Of a stretch of DNA of 64,000 bases, positions 22,380 to 32,259 are shown piece after piece. Under the pieces are notes generated by a model, which did not search any database, was not told where the DNA came from, and worked only from the letters and a program-made list of their open reading frames with translations. Each line of letters starts with the position of its first letter. The first letter of the stretch is position 1. The stretch is from Dermanyssus gallinae (taxonomy: Eukaryota; Arthropoda; Arachnida; Mesostigmata; Dermanyssidae), in assembly GCA_003439945.1 (NCBI GenBank), contig QVRM01002157.1:1-64000 (forward strand), in the 5' to 3' direction. The position numbers and the translations under genes were made by a program.

Positions 22380-24278
22380 TACAATTATGTTTATTTCACT
22401 CAAATTGAGTATAATATACATTTCAAAAATGTTTCCTCATGAAGCTCTATCTTCTTCACGCTTCCGACGAGAGAAGTAGTGCAGCGATTTTCGGTCCAGC
22501 GCTGTGCATTCCACTGCATGGTACTTGGCACACCTCTGCAGGCAGAACCGGCAGGTGCACAACTCGTACTCCTCGTGAAAGGTTGCGTTTGAACATACCA
22601 GGTAGTGATAACCATGCACTATGTACCTGGTGTATACGTGGCGATTGTCACATGCAGGACCAGACCAAAGGTGCAAGGCATTGAAAACGTCCAAACCACC
22701 GACCTCCTGTCTGGCCTGTTCGACTTTAGCTTCCCACTCCGAAATAAAACATTCGTAAGGTACTGTACGCGGCATCTTCAGCCTTAGTCGGATTGTTTCA
22801 GCAGCCGGTGGGCAGCCTGACATGAGATACACAAAGCGGCTCCTCGCTCGGATAGGCAAGCAGAGCACTCGCTTCATATATAATGAAAAACACCTTTCAA
22901 GCTGGTTAAAATTCGCCAGCGTGAGGTGGTTCCACACCCTGTCAAGACCGTACATCAGCCCCGGAACAATCTTAAGCATGAAGAGCCTCACTGCTGAGAG
23001 AACGGACAGTTTTCGGACATTGCCTACTTCCCCGTAAAGAGAGACAAGTGCCTTTCGTACTGTTTCGTTTACATGCGCTGTGAACGTCGTTCCCGTATAA
23101 TGAACCCGAAGGCCAAGATACTGGAAAGAGTTAACAAACTCCAATGGTTGGCCGCAGCAACGTATAACGTCTCTGGCAGCCAATCGACCTCCACGCCTGA
23201 ATTTCATGGCTTTGGTCTTCCTGGTGTTTATCTCAAGTCCCTTCGAGACAAGGAACGTCTCTATCATAGAGGTAATGCGCTTGATGGCACCTAAATCGCG
23301 ATGAGCGACCACGATATCATCTGCATACATTACCACTACGGCTTTTTGGTACTCCTGTCGGACGTAACCGACGAGGTCAGCAAGGAGAAGTGTAAACGAG
23401 ACGCAGCTTAGCGGGTCTCCTTGCGGAGTTCCCACATTTTGCTTAATCTCTAATACACCCTGCTCACCGTCTACCAACAAGGTGTCCTCCTCAAAGAAAC
23501 TTGCTATTACACTCAGGAGAGAGCCACCCACTCCTGCTCGTTGGAATGCTTCAACCAGCAGTTGGCGAGGGGCTTTGTCAAAGGCCTTGACGCAGTCAAT
23601 AAAGACTGCATACAGATGACCTTTGGGTTGTGCCACAGCTCGCTCGATTTCCGACTGAAGAACATGGATTGCATCACGGGTGCCTCGGCCTCTTCTAAAA
23701 CCGAATTGCTCCGGTGGAAGTGCCTCTTCAGCCACCCGCTCAATCCGTCGAATAACCAACTTACAGAAAATCTTCTTCAATGTGCGTTCTGACGCCACTC
23801 CACGATAGAGATTTGGATCCTGCTTGTCATCACCATGCCTACCCTTGAACAGAAGAGAAAGCCTGGCGACATGCCAGACTTTAGGCATCCGCCCCCTCTT
23901 TATAATTTCGTTAAAGAAATCACAAAGAGTTTCTGCCAAGAGAGGAAGTGACTGGATCCAATGCTCATAGCAGACCTGATCGGGCCCTGAGCTCTTTCTC
24001 TTCGGGAGTGACCGTAGGACCTGACACACCTCCTCCACCTCGAAAGGCAGATTCATGTTGTGCTGCTCCAGTGTAAACGGATGCTGTACGATTGGAGATA
24101 CGGCCGCAACGTCACGATTGAATAAAAGATTAGTTAGGTGGCTCTTTACCTGCCCGTCGCTAAGCGGGTTCACCGCTCTACGAGGTCGCACGATGTAAGC
24201 TGAAGGCTCTCGTTCTGCCCTTTCGAGCAGCCGTCGTTCCTCCCGCCTTGCGTGTTCCCTTTTATGATCGTAGCAGAG
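22380..24278 (-). mobile_element. Finger-bearing LINE, young 5'-truncated insertion
   Basis: Minus-strand non-LTR retrotransposon bounded by exact 14-bp TSDs (22366-22379 and 24279-24292) and inserted into an older + strand R1-like element. The 5' end is truncated within ORF2. The 3' end on the minus strand reads gagtgaaataaacataattg, with no poly(A). It resembles the 3' ends of the copies at 13.3 and 34.6 kb, so this clade ends in a short AT-rich simple tail. An uninterrupted reading frame through the whole insert suggests recency. Confidence 0.95.
22437..24278 (-). CDS. LINE ORF2 reverse transcriptase, open 613 codons, 5'-partial
   Basis: Reverse transcriptase of a non-LTR retrotransposon, which would copy element RNA at a nicked chromosomal site. 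The frame is open from the truncated 5' junction to the stop near 22437, with no true start codon. The domains are in order, numbering the frame to 617 with four residues contributed by the flanking TSD. An N-terminal extension is followed by KSSGPDQVCYEHWIQS (about 99-114). The finger region is SLLFKGRHGD...LYRGVASERTLKKIFCKL. GFRRGRGTRDAI follows at about 197-208. Motif A is FIDCVKAFD with Asp232. Motif B is GTPQGDPLS (287-295). Motif C is YADD (322-325). A thumb and a long connector follow. The C-terminal finger is C578-x-C580-x2-C583-x3-C587-x3-H591-x3-C595. All catalytic aspartates are present. The endonuclease part is missing through truncation. The clade is not R1-like by its C-terminus; I leave it unassigned. 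Confidence 0.93.
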   Translation of the reverse strand, partial: LCYDHKREHARREERRLLERAEREPSAYIVRPRRAVNPLSDGQVKSHLTNLLFNRDVAAVSPIVQHPFTLEQHNMNLPFEVEEVCQVLRSLPKRKSSGPDQVCYEHWIQSLPLLAETLCDFFNEIIKRGRMPKVWHVARLSLLFKGRHGDDKQDPNLYRGVASERTLKKIFCKLVIRRIERVAEEALPPEQFGFRRGRGTRDAIHVLQSEIERAVAQPKGHLYAVFIDCVKAFDKAPRQLLVEAFQRAGVGGSLLSVIASFFEEDTLLVDGEQGVLEIKQNVGTPQGDPLSCVSFTLLLADLVGYVRQEYQKAVVVMYADDIVVAHRDLGAIKRITSMIETFLVSKGLEINTRKTKAMKFRRGGRLAARDVIRCCGQPLEFVNSFQYLGLRVHYTGTTFTAHVNETVRKALVSLYGEVGNVRKLSVLSAVRLFMLKIVPGLMYGLDRVWNHLTLANFNQLERCFSLYMKRVLCLPIRARSRFVYLMSGCPPAAETIRLRLKMPRTVPYECFISEWEAKVEQARQEVGGLDVFNALHLWSGPACDNRHVYTRYIVHGYHYLVCSNATFHEEYELCTCRFCLQRCAKYHAVECTALDRKSLHYFSRRKREEDRAS

Positions 24279-24292
24279 AACGCGCTGCAAAT
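24279..24292 (+). repeat. Target-site duplication, right copy (nested LINE)
   Basis: Exact repeat of 22366-22379. Confidence 0.93.
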
Positions 24293-25190
24293 AAACCTAA
24301 CAAGATGCTGAACAGCACAGCTAGTCAACAGCAGGTTAAAATTAGTTTTGCTAGTTAGCAGCTGAATCAAGCTAATAAGGACAGATGGCCAACGGATGCG
24401 GATAAAGACGCGGCTATATGATGGCTTTGTCAAAGCCGGATAAGAGCCCAGGGCTGCGGAAAGGGTTTTGAATAAGTGGAAATAGACGGGGAAGGATAGC
24501 GTGGTACCACTCCTCAAATAGAAGCTTAGACGACTTCTCCTAGCAATTCCTAGCTTCGATTTAGTGGTCGTCACAAGGGACCTAAGTGTGGCAAGCTATG
24601 GCTGGGGAAGCAAAACAACGCACAAACGAGACTAAATGCTTGTCGAGTTATTGGCACAGAAACCCCTGCATGTAGTAAACGTAGGATTAACACCTACGCT
24701 TTGCAGAAGAAATCAGGAGTCTTTTCTAGACCTCGCGCTGTATTCTGGACATATGAGGTAGCGTAGTGATAACTGCAAAGTCCTGGATAGTATCAAGATG
24801 CTCAGCGACCATCGATATGTACGTTTTTTGTATAGACTGCATGCCACCGGCAACCTTACGAGGTTGTCAGACGAAAAAGGATGGACGTATTTATTTCGCA
24901 CACAATAGCAAGGAAAGGAATAAAACCCTGTATCTCCGAAGAATGATATCAAGCTACGTAGACGAGCGGGAAATGATGTATGAATAGAAGACACTTCAGG
25001 TCGGGGTCCCTCATGGATCCGCTTGGAGCCTCTGCTGTATTGGTGTACTGTCTACAACGAAGTCCCCGAAGACAAGCGGCATTCAAACGTAGCAAACGCT
25101 GACGACTTGGTTCTAATGATATGAGCTGCAGACAAAGGAGGTCTCGGGTTTTGCGCTAATGAGGCGCTTGAAACAGCGTCCGTTGGACAA
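24293..25190 (+). pseudogene. R1-like LINE ORF1 end / ORF2 remnant, right part
   Basis: Continuation of the element split at 22380. Readable R1-like endonuclease pieces are RWPTDADKDAAIW (about 24385-24420), VVVTRDLSVASYGWGSKTT (about 24565-24620, where the GDFN motif has decayed) and NQESFLDLALYSG (about 24710-24747). After a large deletion, RT pieces MISSYVDEREMMYE (24945-24987) and VGVPHGSAWSLCC (about 25001-25040, motif B) and a decayed motif C about ADDLVLM (about 25100-25120) follow. A thumb-like GFCANEALETASVGQNKTP comes next (25145-25200). It is dead: stops in every frame and most of the RT palm deleted. Confidence 0.7.
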
Positions 25191-26107
25191 AACAAAACTC
25201 CCTGACACTCGCCGCTGAGGCAGCCGCGGAAAGAAACGCTTGCCTTTGAACAGGAGTAAAAAGGGCGCAGCGGGAGGGCAAGTCGAGGCGCAAGAAATAT
25301 AGCAGCAAAAGTGCCTGACAGCCACGGAGCCAGGCCGGCGGACTCGAAGAATTATTCTCGATCTACGGATTTGATTCTGCTGTAAATATGGCAACCCGAT
25401 ATACGGTATATATACGAGTATACCGTATATGGGACTCTTTAGAAACATCTTTTCAAGATTTGCGAGGCTTTTGACCCCAAAATGCGTACGCTGTGACAGC
25501 GGAGAAAAAAAACTAGTAGCGCTACTGACTGCGATGTTATGTTATGGGATGAGAACCCAGGGCACTCAATGAGAACATGTAATGAGGGATAATGAGAGAC
25601 CCTCAGACGGATGAGAAATATACAGGTAGCTCAGAACGGATGTAGATTATTATTAAGAGGATATAAAGTGTATATAATATATTTAGTGAGTAGAACATCT
25701 AAAAACTATATCTATTAGGTGTGTAGGGGTGCGAAAATGAATTTTTCTTCCACCTTTAAAAACGACTTGTGCACCAGGAAACACAATGATACCGTACTCA
25801 CGCTGTTTGGAAATAACGCAGGATCCTTGAGTGCACCATGCCACCCCTTTGAACAGTGACGATACTTGCCCCAAGATTCCAGAGTAGGCATCGCTAAGAC
25901 TAAGATGACGTCCGCAAGGATCCCAATTTTTAAACTACGCAAGAATCCCAATTTTTTTCAAAGTTCTAAACCGGTGCAAAACATATGTGCGATTTACCGG
26001 GGCCTCGAGCCCGCCCTTGTTTTGAATCCCGTTATCTCTTAGAGTGAACTTCTTGCCAGTATTTTTAATCAGTATCAAGCTTCTAAATTCAGCAAGCTTA
26101 TTTGTGG
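25191..26107. other. Unassigned; one protein-like minus frame
   Basis: No gene called. A 63-codon minus frame (25683-25874) reads smoothly (QVSSLFKGVAWCTQGSCVIS then KQREYGIIVFPGAQVVF) and has ordinary amino-acid composition, but I recognise no family. Confidence 0.35.
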
Positions 26108-26251
26108 AAGCATGAGCGCCGACCCTCAGCGGTATAGTTTATCATTTATTCTCAATAAGCATCGCTCAAAGAAAATTCTGTCAACAACAGAGATCAAACC
26201 GGCGACACCTCTGTAGATGATAACTATGACTAGCGCACTAGCCCCCTAAAG
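26108..26251 (-). mobile_element. SINE family A, copy 3
   Basis: Antisense copy. The tail signature ctcagcggtatagtttatca is followed by ataagcatcgctcaaagaaa, the B-box complement gatcaaaccggcgacacc, and the head complement tgactagcgcactagccccc. Confidence 0.85.
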
Positions 26252-27599
26252 AATTCGATATCAGGTTGTACTTAATAATAACATAGAGCAAAATTCGCAA
26301 AAGTGTTACGGTCTCTAAACAAATGTATAATAGTTCCATCTAGCGGACTTGAATGTAAAGCCACATGAAAAGGTTCAAAATAAACTTACAATGGAGCGGT
26401 TTGAATGTATACAATTAGGCCTTAAACACCCTACTTGTGTATCATCAGTAAGTAGCATCAAATTCCAAAAGTATTCAATGTCGTTTAAAATGTGTAATCA
26501 AGAGCAAAACTACAAGCGTGGTGTATAACAACCCTTCAGACAATTGATGTATTATATAAACTATAAAGCGAGACGCAAGACTACGCATCGACAATAACAT
26601 TACAAAAAAAATTACAAGGTTAGTCATTTTAGCAAGTCAGAAGAACATTTATAGTTTTCAGCTTAATTCGTATACTATTTGTTTGATTATGAAGTGAGTT
26701 ATCACCTCCGGCCTAATACAAAAACGGTAACGTGTTAACTTAGCCTAACCTAGAAGTATGTATACCACGTGGCCTAGATTTATTGTGTAGTGCGAGAATT
26801 TGCATTAATGAGACAAGTAATAAGCTAGTTATTTATATTTAAAACTTAGTTATTCGCGCTGAGAATCCCACACGACGCATCACCACTTTTTAACCTAATT
26901 TCTAGATAAACAGAGCGTAGTTGGCTTTTTACGTCTTAAAATGCAAAAATAGTCGTTTATATACTCTGATTAGGTAAAGTAGATGACTGACTGGATGCTT
27001 GCCACTCTGATATAACATATTACTTTGGTATTATTATGTCTTTACGTTGCGCAAGGATAGCATTTCCGCTGTGCAGGGCAATGGCTGTAGAACATACGGA
27101 TGGCGGGCAGGAAACTAAGCAGATTGTTACGTATTGGACTGTGGGTACTCGCACAGTGATACCTGCGTTCCCTCTGCTTCATTTGTAGTTTGCTTTCGAT
27201 GTTTGTGTCATCGACCACTTTGTAAGATATGGCAAGAAGAATAACTGTGGACCGAAGCTACCTGTCTACGACGAAATCTAGTTTTAAGACTTTCCTTCCT
27301 TCGCTGACTCCTTATGACGAGTAGATTGATGGCGTTTGGATTCCGCGGACGATACTAGGACACCTTGTGATATCTCAATTCCTTAATAACAAATTGAAGT
27401 GGGACACACCTCAGGCAGTACACTATAGCAAAGACAACGCATGTATTCTATACATAACTTTTAAGAAATCAGAGTATCACAGCGTGAAACGCTGTCAAGA
27501 TTTTACATTCGACTGAATGTCTTTAGCCTCTGCCCCTATGTGATTCCCTCGGTATAACCGTGGCCATTCCTTCAAGGTTCGGCAGGGGGTTATTCTAGG

Positions 27600-27722
27600 C
27601 ATAATCGGATCTTCTTCCTCCTAGCACTCAATTCCTCTTACTGCTTTGACCGCTGCCGCAAGGCAGTAAATAAAAAATAAAATAAATGTAAATGTAAATG
27701 TAAATATAAATATAAATATAGA
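27600..27722 (+). mobile_element. Possible LINE 3' terminus with (AAATGT)n tail
   Basis: A GC-richer segment ending gaccgctgccgcaaggcagt is followed by taaataaaaaataaaat and then by AAATGT/AAATAT repeats. Some RTE/CR1-type LINEs end with such simple-sequence tails. No coding region was recognised upstream, so this is only suggestive. Confidence 0.3.
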
Positions 27723-28452
27723 GTGAAAAGGTACGAAACATCGTAACAGCCAAACCGGTTGAAATTTGAACACGCCGTGTTGAAATAACGTAGTGACAAC
27801 ACATCTAGGGGCGCCAATGGAGTGTGGTTGGCTCCGGAATGGTTGAGCGTTGGGCCAAGGAGAGAGGCACGCAATAAATACGATACTTGTGTGTCCCGTC
27901 CAATGGACGCGACAGCGCACGAGAGTACATTAGGGCGTTTCCTTTCCGAAATTCGACGATTAAAGAGTAGCGAGATTTTATTAGATCTCGGCCTGCGGAT
28001 GGCATTTAACAAGCCGTTCGTTATTCATCGTCGGATGGTTAGATCACCGGAAGGTGTGTGCGCGCAGTGGATTCCAAAGAAGCTCAGCGTACAGCTAAAA
28101 CGAACTGCTTTTACGGCTAGCTCTGCAACACCTGTTCCGGTATTATGAAATCCCCGCTTTATTGAAGCGGATCGTCACCGGTGACGGTTGAAGTTGATGC
28201 CCTCGCTTCAAGCGAAGCACAAAGTGAGGCGGCACTCATCGGAAGCATGCATCGTAGCCTCTTACTAAACATTCCTAAACAAAAAAAAAAGAAAGAACGA
28301 GCGCGGGATCTCATATTAGCTGAGGGTAGAAAGGGCACAGGATAACAGATTAGAGACGAATAGAAATTAGAGCGCGGAAGAGAAAATGGCCGCGGTCATT
28401 TTGGAACCCGCCAAGATGCAGGTCGATAGCTGTCGAGAGCTGAACCAGCGCT

Positions 28453-29067
28453 TTAACTCGAACGACGAACTGACGGACACAAGGGAGGACTAGCTCTTGT
28501 CATAGCCGCACAAATGTTCCGAATTTCCAAGCAAGTCATGCATGGTGCAGAATGCATTTGATGAACGTCTATTGCAAAAAAGGTGTCCTGGCCTCTGAAG
28601 ATACCTGGAAGAAAGAAGATCCCTGCCAATCCAGCAATAAAAGGCGCACGTGAAGAAAACAAAACGAAAGACCTGTAAACGGGCTTGAGACCTAGCTTTA
28701 TTAAAGGAATCACAAGACTGCATAAGGTGGACTCCCTTCGACATTGTTGATTACTGTTACCAACAAAACTCACGAGAGCTGGGTCTGGTGTTCGTAGTAA
28801 AATCGTAATCGTTGTAAATTTCGTAGTAAAATCGGCATCGTCAGACACCGATGCCACCCCAGGGCTACACATGTCGGGCAGCAAATCAGAACAATACACC
28901 ACCTCGCACGACCAATATAGTAGCATGGTTCTGTACACAATCTGGACCGGTACCAATTCGAACGTTCTTCTAGCCCAACATTTATCATGACTTGTGTCCC
29001 TCTTATGTGCGACTGTATGTGGGCCATAAACTGGCCAGTAGCAAATATAGGCACGCAAACATGCCAT
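28453..29067 (-). CDS. Hypothetical 204-codon frame, non-repetitive
   Basis: Unrecognised. It begins MACLRAYICYWPVYGPHTVA and has ordinary, Cys-rich composition with no simple repeat and no family motif I know. Around residues 135-155 a hydrophobic stretch (APFIAGLAGIFFLPGIF) could be membrane-spanning. In 64 kb a chance frame of this length is not improbable. Overlapping frames of 137 and 84 codons lie on the same strand. No splice sites or regulatory context were identified. Confidence 0.15.
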   Translation of the reverse strand: MACLRAYICYWPVYGPHTVAHKRDTSHDKCWARRTFELVPVQIVYRTMLLYWSCEVVYCSDLLPDMCSPGVASVSDDADFTTKFTTITILLRTPDPALVSFVGNSNQQCRRESTLCSLVIPLIKLGLKPVYRSFVLFSSRAPFIAGLAGIFFLPGIFRGQDTFFAIDVHQMHSAPCMTCLEIRNICAAMTRASPPLCPSVRRSS

Positions 29068-29634
29068 CTGCTGTCTGGGCAGCCAGCATTGTTCTCATAC
29101 CATACGTAGACCATCTCAGAGTGGCGTGCTCCCTTTTCGGGGCCAGAACCGAGGCACACCGATGGTAGCCTAGTGAGTAACATGAAATGTACAAAGTCAG
29201 GGAACTTTTCGATATGGACTTCCTATATTTGTTCAAATACAAGTCAGTCATGTTTGTTTATTTGCGAAGTCATTTGCGACGTAGACAATTCTGTATGACA
29301 GTAGCGGATTCACCATAAGTATCATGTATTGTGAGCAGCTTAGCGTTGACGTTTCTCTGTGTCTGTCTTTCGCAAATGATCTGCGTCACAACGATGTGAT
29401 AATATCGGCGGAAAAAAAAAACGTTTGAATGCGGGATAGTGGCAATGCTATGATAATGTGCGACAAAAGAGGTATAGAAAAAAAAAGAGAGAGAGAGAGC
29501 AAGAAAAACGTATCGTCTCTAATAGGGGAAGCCCAGGTAGTAGAAGTAGCAATAATAGTTGTAGAAGATCACAACGAAGCAGTGGGACGTCTTTATACGG
29601 CAGGGAGGAGGACATCCGGTGAGTGTTGCTTATT

Positions 29635-29790
29635 GTTGTTGTGTTTGTTCTTGTTGTTGTTGTTGCTGTTGTTGTTGTCGATGTTGTTGTTGTTGTCGAT
29701 GTTGTTGTTGTTGTCGATGTTGTTGCTGTTGTTGTTGCTGTTGCTACTGTTATTGTTGTCGATGATGGCACTGCGGCTGTTGTTGCTGCT
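29635..29790 (+). repeat. (TTG)n/(TGTCGA) array
   Basis: Long, slightly degenerate TTG array with periodic gtcgatgttgttgttgt units. A (CAA)n array in the opposite sense follows at 29880-29938, so the two could pair. Confidence 0.92.
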
Positions 29791-29879
29791 GCTACCACCG
29801 CTGCCGTTACTGCTGCTACTGCTATCTCCGCTAGGGGCTGTTCGGAAGTAATTCATTCAGGTGAGGCCAGCGGGACTGG

Positions 29880-29938
29880 CAACAACAACAGCAACAACAA
29901 TAGCAGCAGCAATAACAACAACAACAGCAACAACGACA
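29880..29938 (+). repeat. (CAA)n/(CAG) array
   Basis: CAA and CAG units, the complement of the TTG array 90 bp upstream. Confidence 0.92.
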
Positions 29939-30130
29939 AGTAGTGGTGCTACGGTAGTTCTTCATCAGATCCTCGTTCGCCTCTTCTTTTTCTTCTGCCG
30001 CCGCTGTCGACATCATGAAGACCATCGGCGTCACAAGCATCGCCTCCATCGTGGCAATGATGACGATGATGATGCGTCTATCAACCGATCTACGTGTGTC
30101 CTACAGCCGCCGTAGACAGACGCCGTGCCT

Positions 30131-30144
30131 CCCCCCCCCCCCCC
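30131..30144 (+). repeat. Poly-C run (14)
   Basis: Homopolymer of 14 C, seen directly. Similar runs occur at 39351, 49559, 51713 and 55744. Confidence 0.95.
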
Positions 30145-30375
30145 GGCACAGGGGAAGTTACTCCACCATTCGTACCACCTGCTTGAGTTGGCCCAGCCCG
30201 ACTTAACTTGGCTTGGCCTGGCCGGCCAAGCGATGTGGAGCTCCGTCAGCTCCTCGTCAGCGCGTACGCAGAGTGAGTGAGAAGCGCATACGCGATTCAG
30301 CAGAACTGGGATGCGAAAACTGAGTGACTTCAGTCTGTCAGCCTCAGTTTGGTGCTCCCCAAGCGCTCCCCCAAG

Positions 30376-30376
<1 letters not shown>

Positions 30377-30447
<71 letters not shown>
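30377..30447 (+). repeat. (ATT)n microsatellite
   Basis: About 23-24 uninterrupted ATT units, seen directly. It produces the poly-Ile and poly-Leu frames in this area. Confidence 0.97.
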
Positions 30448-30917
30448 CTCTAGAATGCTTTATTGGCATAACATTCACTATACCGCGGTTAGCAATAGTG
30501 ATAAAATTCATTCAACAGCAGCAGCAGCAACTACGACAACAACAACAATCGAGAGCAATAGTGCAAAATTATCGCTCCTTTGTATGCCCACGACCAGGTT
30601 AATGCGGAGACGAATACGAACCGGTATCAAGACCACCCGTCATCGTCTTCCTAGCCTATGCCAATGGCCCAACACCACGACCCTCACCAGCAGCAGCACC
30701 ACCAACATCAGCTCTGCCCATCAAGCCCACCTCTTTGTTCTTCGCGCCCGTCTTAAAGTGCTGCGCTAAACGAAAGGTTATCGTCACTGCGCTGGGAGTT
30801 GTTCAGTGCCCCCCCGTCCCGCTTCCGCCTGACGAAAAGTCCCGCGATCCGTGCCGTAGTTACTAGTTGACGTTGTCGCTGTTATCTCAGCAGTCTGTCG
30901 TCCCATTACCCGTAAGG

Positions 30918-30971
30918 AGCAATAACAACAATAACAATAACAACAACAAAAACAACAATAACGACAACAAC
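30918..30971 (+). repeat. (CAA/AAT)n array
   Basis: Degenerate CAA/ATAACA array. Seen directly. Confidence 0.9.
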
Positions 30972-31618
30972 ATCTTCATAAGCATTGACGCCGCCCGATG
31001 TCGCCCGCTGTCACCGTGCCCACCGCTTGATAGCGTCGCGCCGGGCCGACCGGTGCCCCCCACACTTCATGGTGCCGCTACCTAACCTAAGCTTAGCACT
31101 ACCCCCTCGCTAGCCCACCCCACTCGAACCCACGCCACGAGGGGAACAGAACGAGAGGTATAGGATCAGCGGAAAGCAGCGCTGCTGCTGCTGCTCATGG
31201 ATGCCCAGGAATGAATGGACGCATGATCCTCTGTGTGCGCACGTAGATAGGACTGGACACATACAGATACGCACGTACAGATGGATGAGTGTGTATGTGT
31301 GTCTATGCCGAGTGAGTATGTGTGTCTCTCCGTGTATGTATGTGTCGTGTATCGTGTACGCGTCTGAATATGAAGCTATGTAGTTCTGTACACATATATA
31401 TACACATATATAATATATGTATTGAATTGTATGTACCCGGCTGTACGTATATGTATGTTTAGCAAAGAGCTATTCGACGGGAAGCGACAGGGAGGACAGC
31501 GGCCGGTCGGCAGCGAACAAGCCGGGGGGCAGCGAACAAGCTTCTGGGGCATCGGCCCCAGAAGGAAAAGAAAAAGGACATCGCTACAGGAGAGGAAACC
31601 CCCATTGCGGTAGCGACG

Positions 31619-31740
31619 GTGACAACAGTAACAGCAGCAGCACCAACAACAACAGCAACAACAACAACAGCAACAACAACAACGACAGCCGCCGCCGCCG
31701 AAACAGAGGCAAAATCGGCAGCAACAGCGGCAGCAGCAGC
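31619..31740 (+). repeat. (CAA)n/(CAG)n/(CCG)n array
   Basis: Mixed CAA/CAG array passing into GCC and GCA units. It is followed by a CpG-rich segment (31741-31890) with repeated gacgtccgacg-type palindromic units and a good splice-donor-like site (cag|gtgaga at about 31886-31892). Confidence 0.85.
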
Positions 31741-32220
31741 AGGTGTTAACGGGACTCGCGCGACGTCCGACGTCGGACGACGTCCGACGACGACGATGAC
31801 GACGGCGGGTCAAAAGACCTTCGCGGCGGATGTCTTCGCCATTCGAGACGGCCATAGCATAGCGGCGGTCGTAGCCGCCGTAGACAGGTGAGAAGACGAT
31901 CGGTCGAAGAGATGATACACCTCCGTTTGGCGCCGAGCGTCGTCGTCGTTGTCGGCCTGACCTGAACAGACGAGGCCGATGGCCTCTTCATAGCAGCCAG
32001 CTTGCGGCTCGCGCGATCGCTGCGTCGCGAGCTGCTGCTGCTAGCCCATCTCTGTCCGACCTACTTGGGCGGCAGCCATACAAATGTATGTCCCCCTGCC
32101 CCACACCCTCCATAAAGAAAACAATTCATTTGAGCTGACCGGTGTGTTTGGCCGGGGTGGCTTCTTGCCGGTCGGCGAGACGGGGGGCTTTACAGTGATT
32201 CCACAAGAACAGCCTTAAAG

Positions 32221-32222
<2 letters not shown>

Positions 32223-32252
<30 letters not shown>
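32223..32252. repeat. (TA)n microsatellite
   Basis: About 15 TA units just upstream of the first readable part of the LINE at 32.3 kb. Seen directly. Confidence 0.95.
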
Positions 32253-32254
<2 letters not shown>

Positions 32255-32259
32255 TTTTA

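Larger units (their letters stand above)
26252..32222. other. Gene-poor stretch with simple repeats
   Basis: 26.3-28.4 kb is AT-rich unique DNA with a LINE-like 3' tail at about 27660-27720. At 28453-29067 (-) there is an unrecognised 204-codon frame. From 29.6 kb onward, TTG, CAA, ATT and GC-rich tracts dominate. All long frames with poly-Leu, Thr, Asn or Val are repeat artefacts. Confidence 0.45.

Noticed and set aside
22400..24300. Host gene or telomerase-type reverse transcriptase
   Set aside because: YADD, QGDP and R1/I-type block order, flanking TSDs and decayed relatives in the same window show a LINE.
29429..29943. Leu-, Val-, Thr- and Asn-run frames
   Set aside because: Products of the TTG and CAA arrays; not coding.
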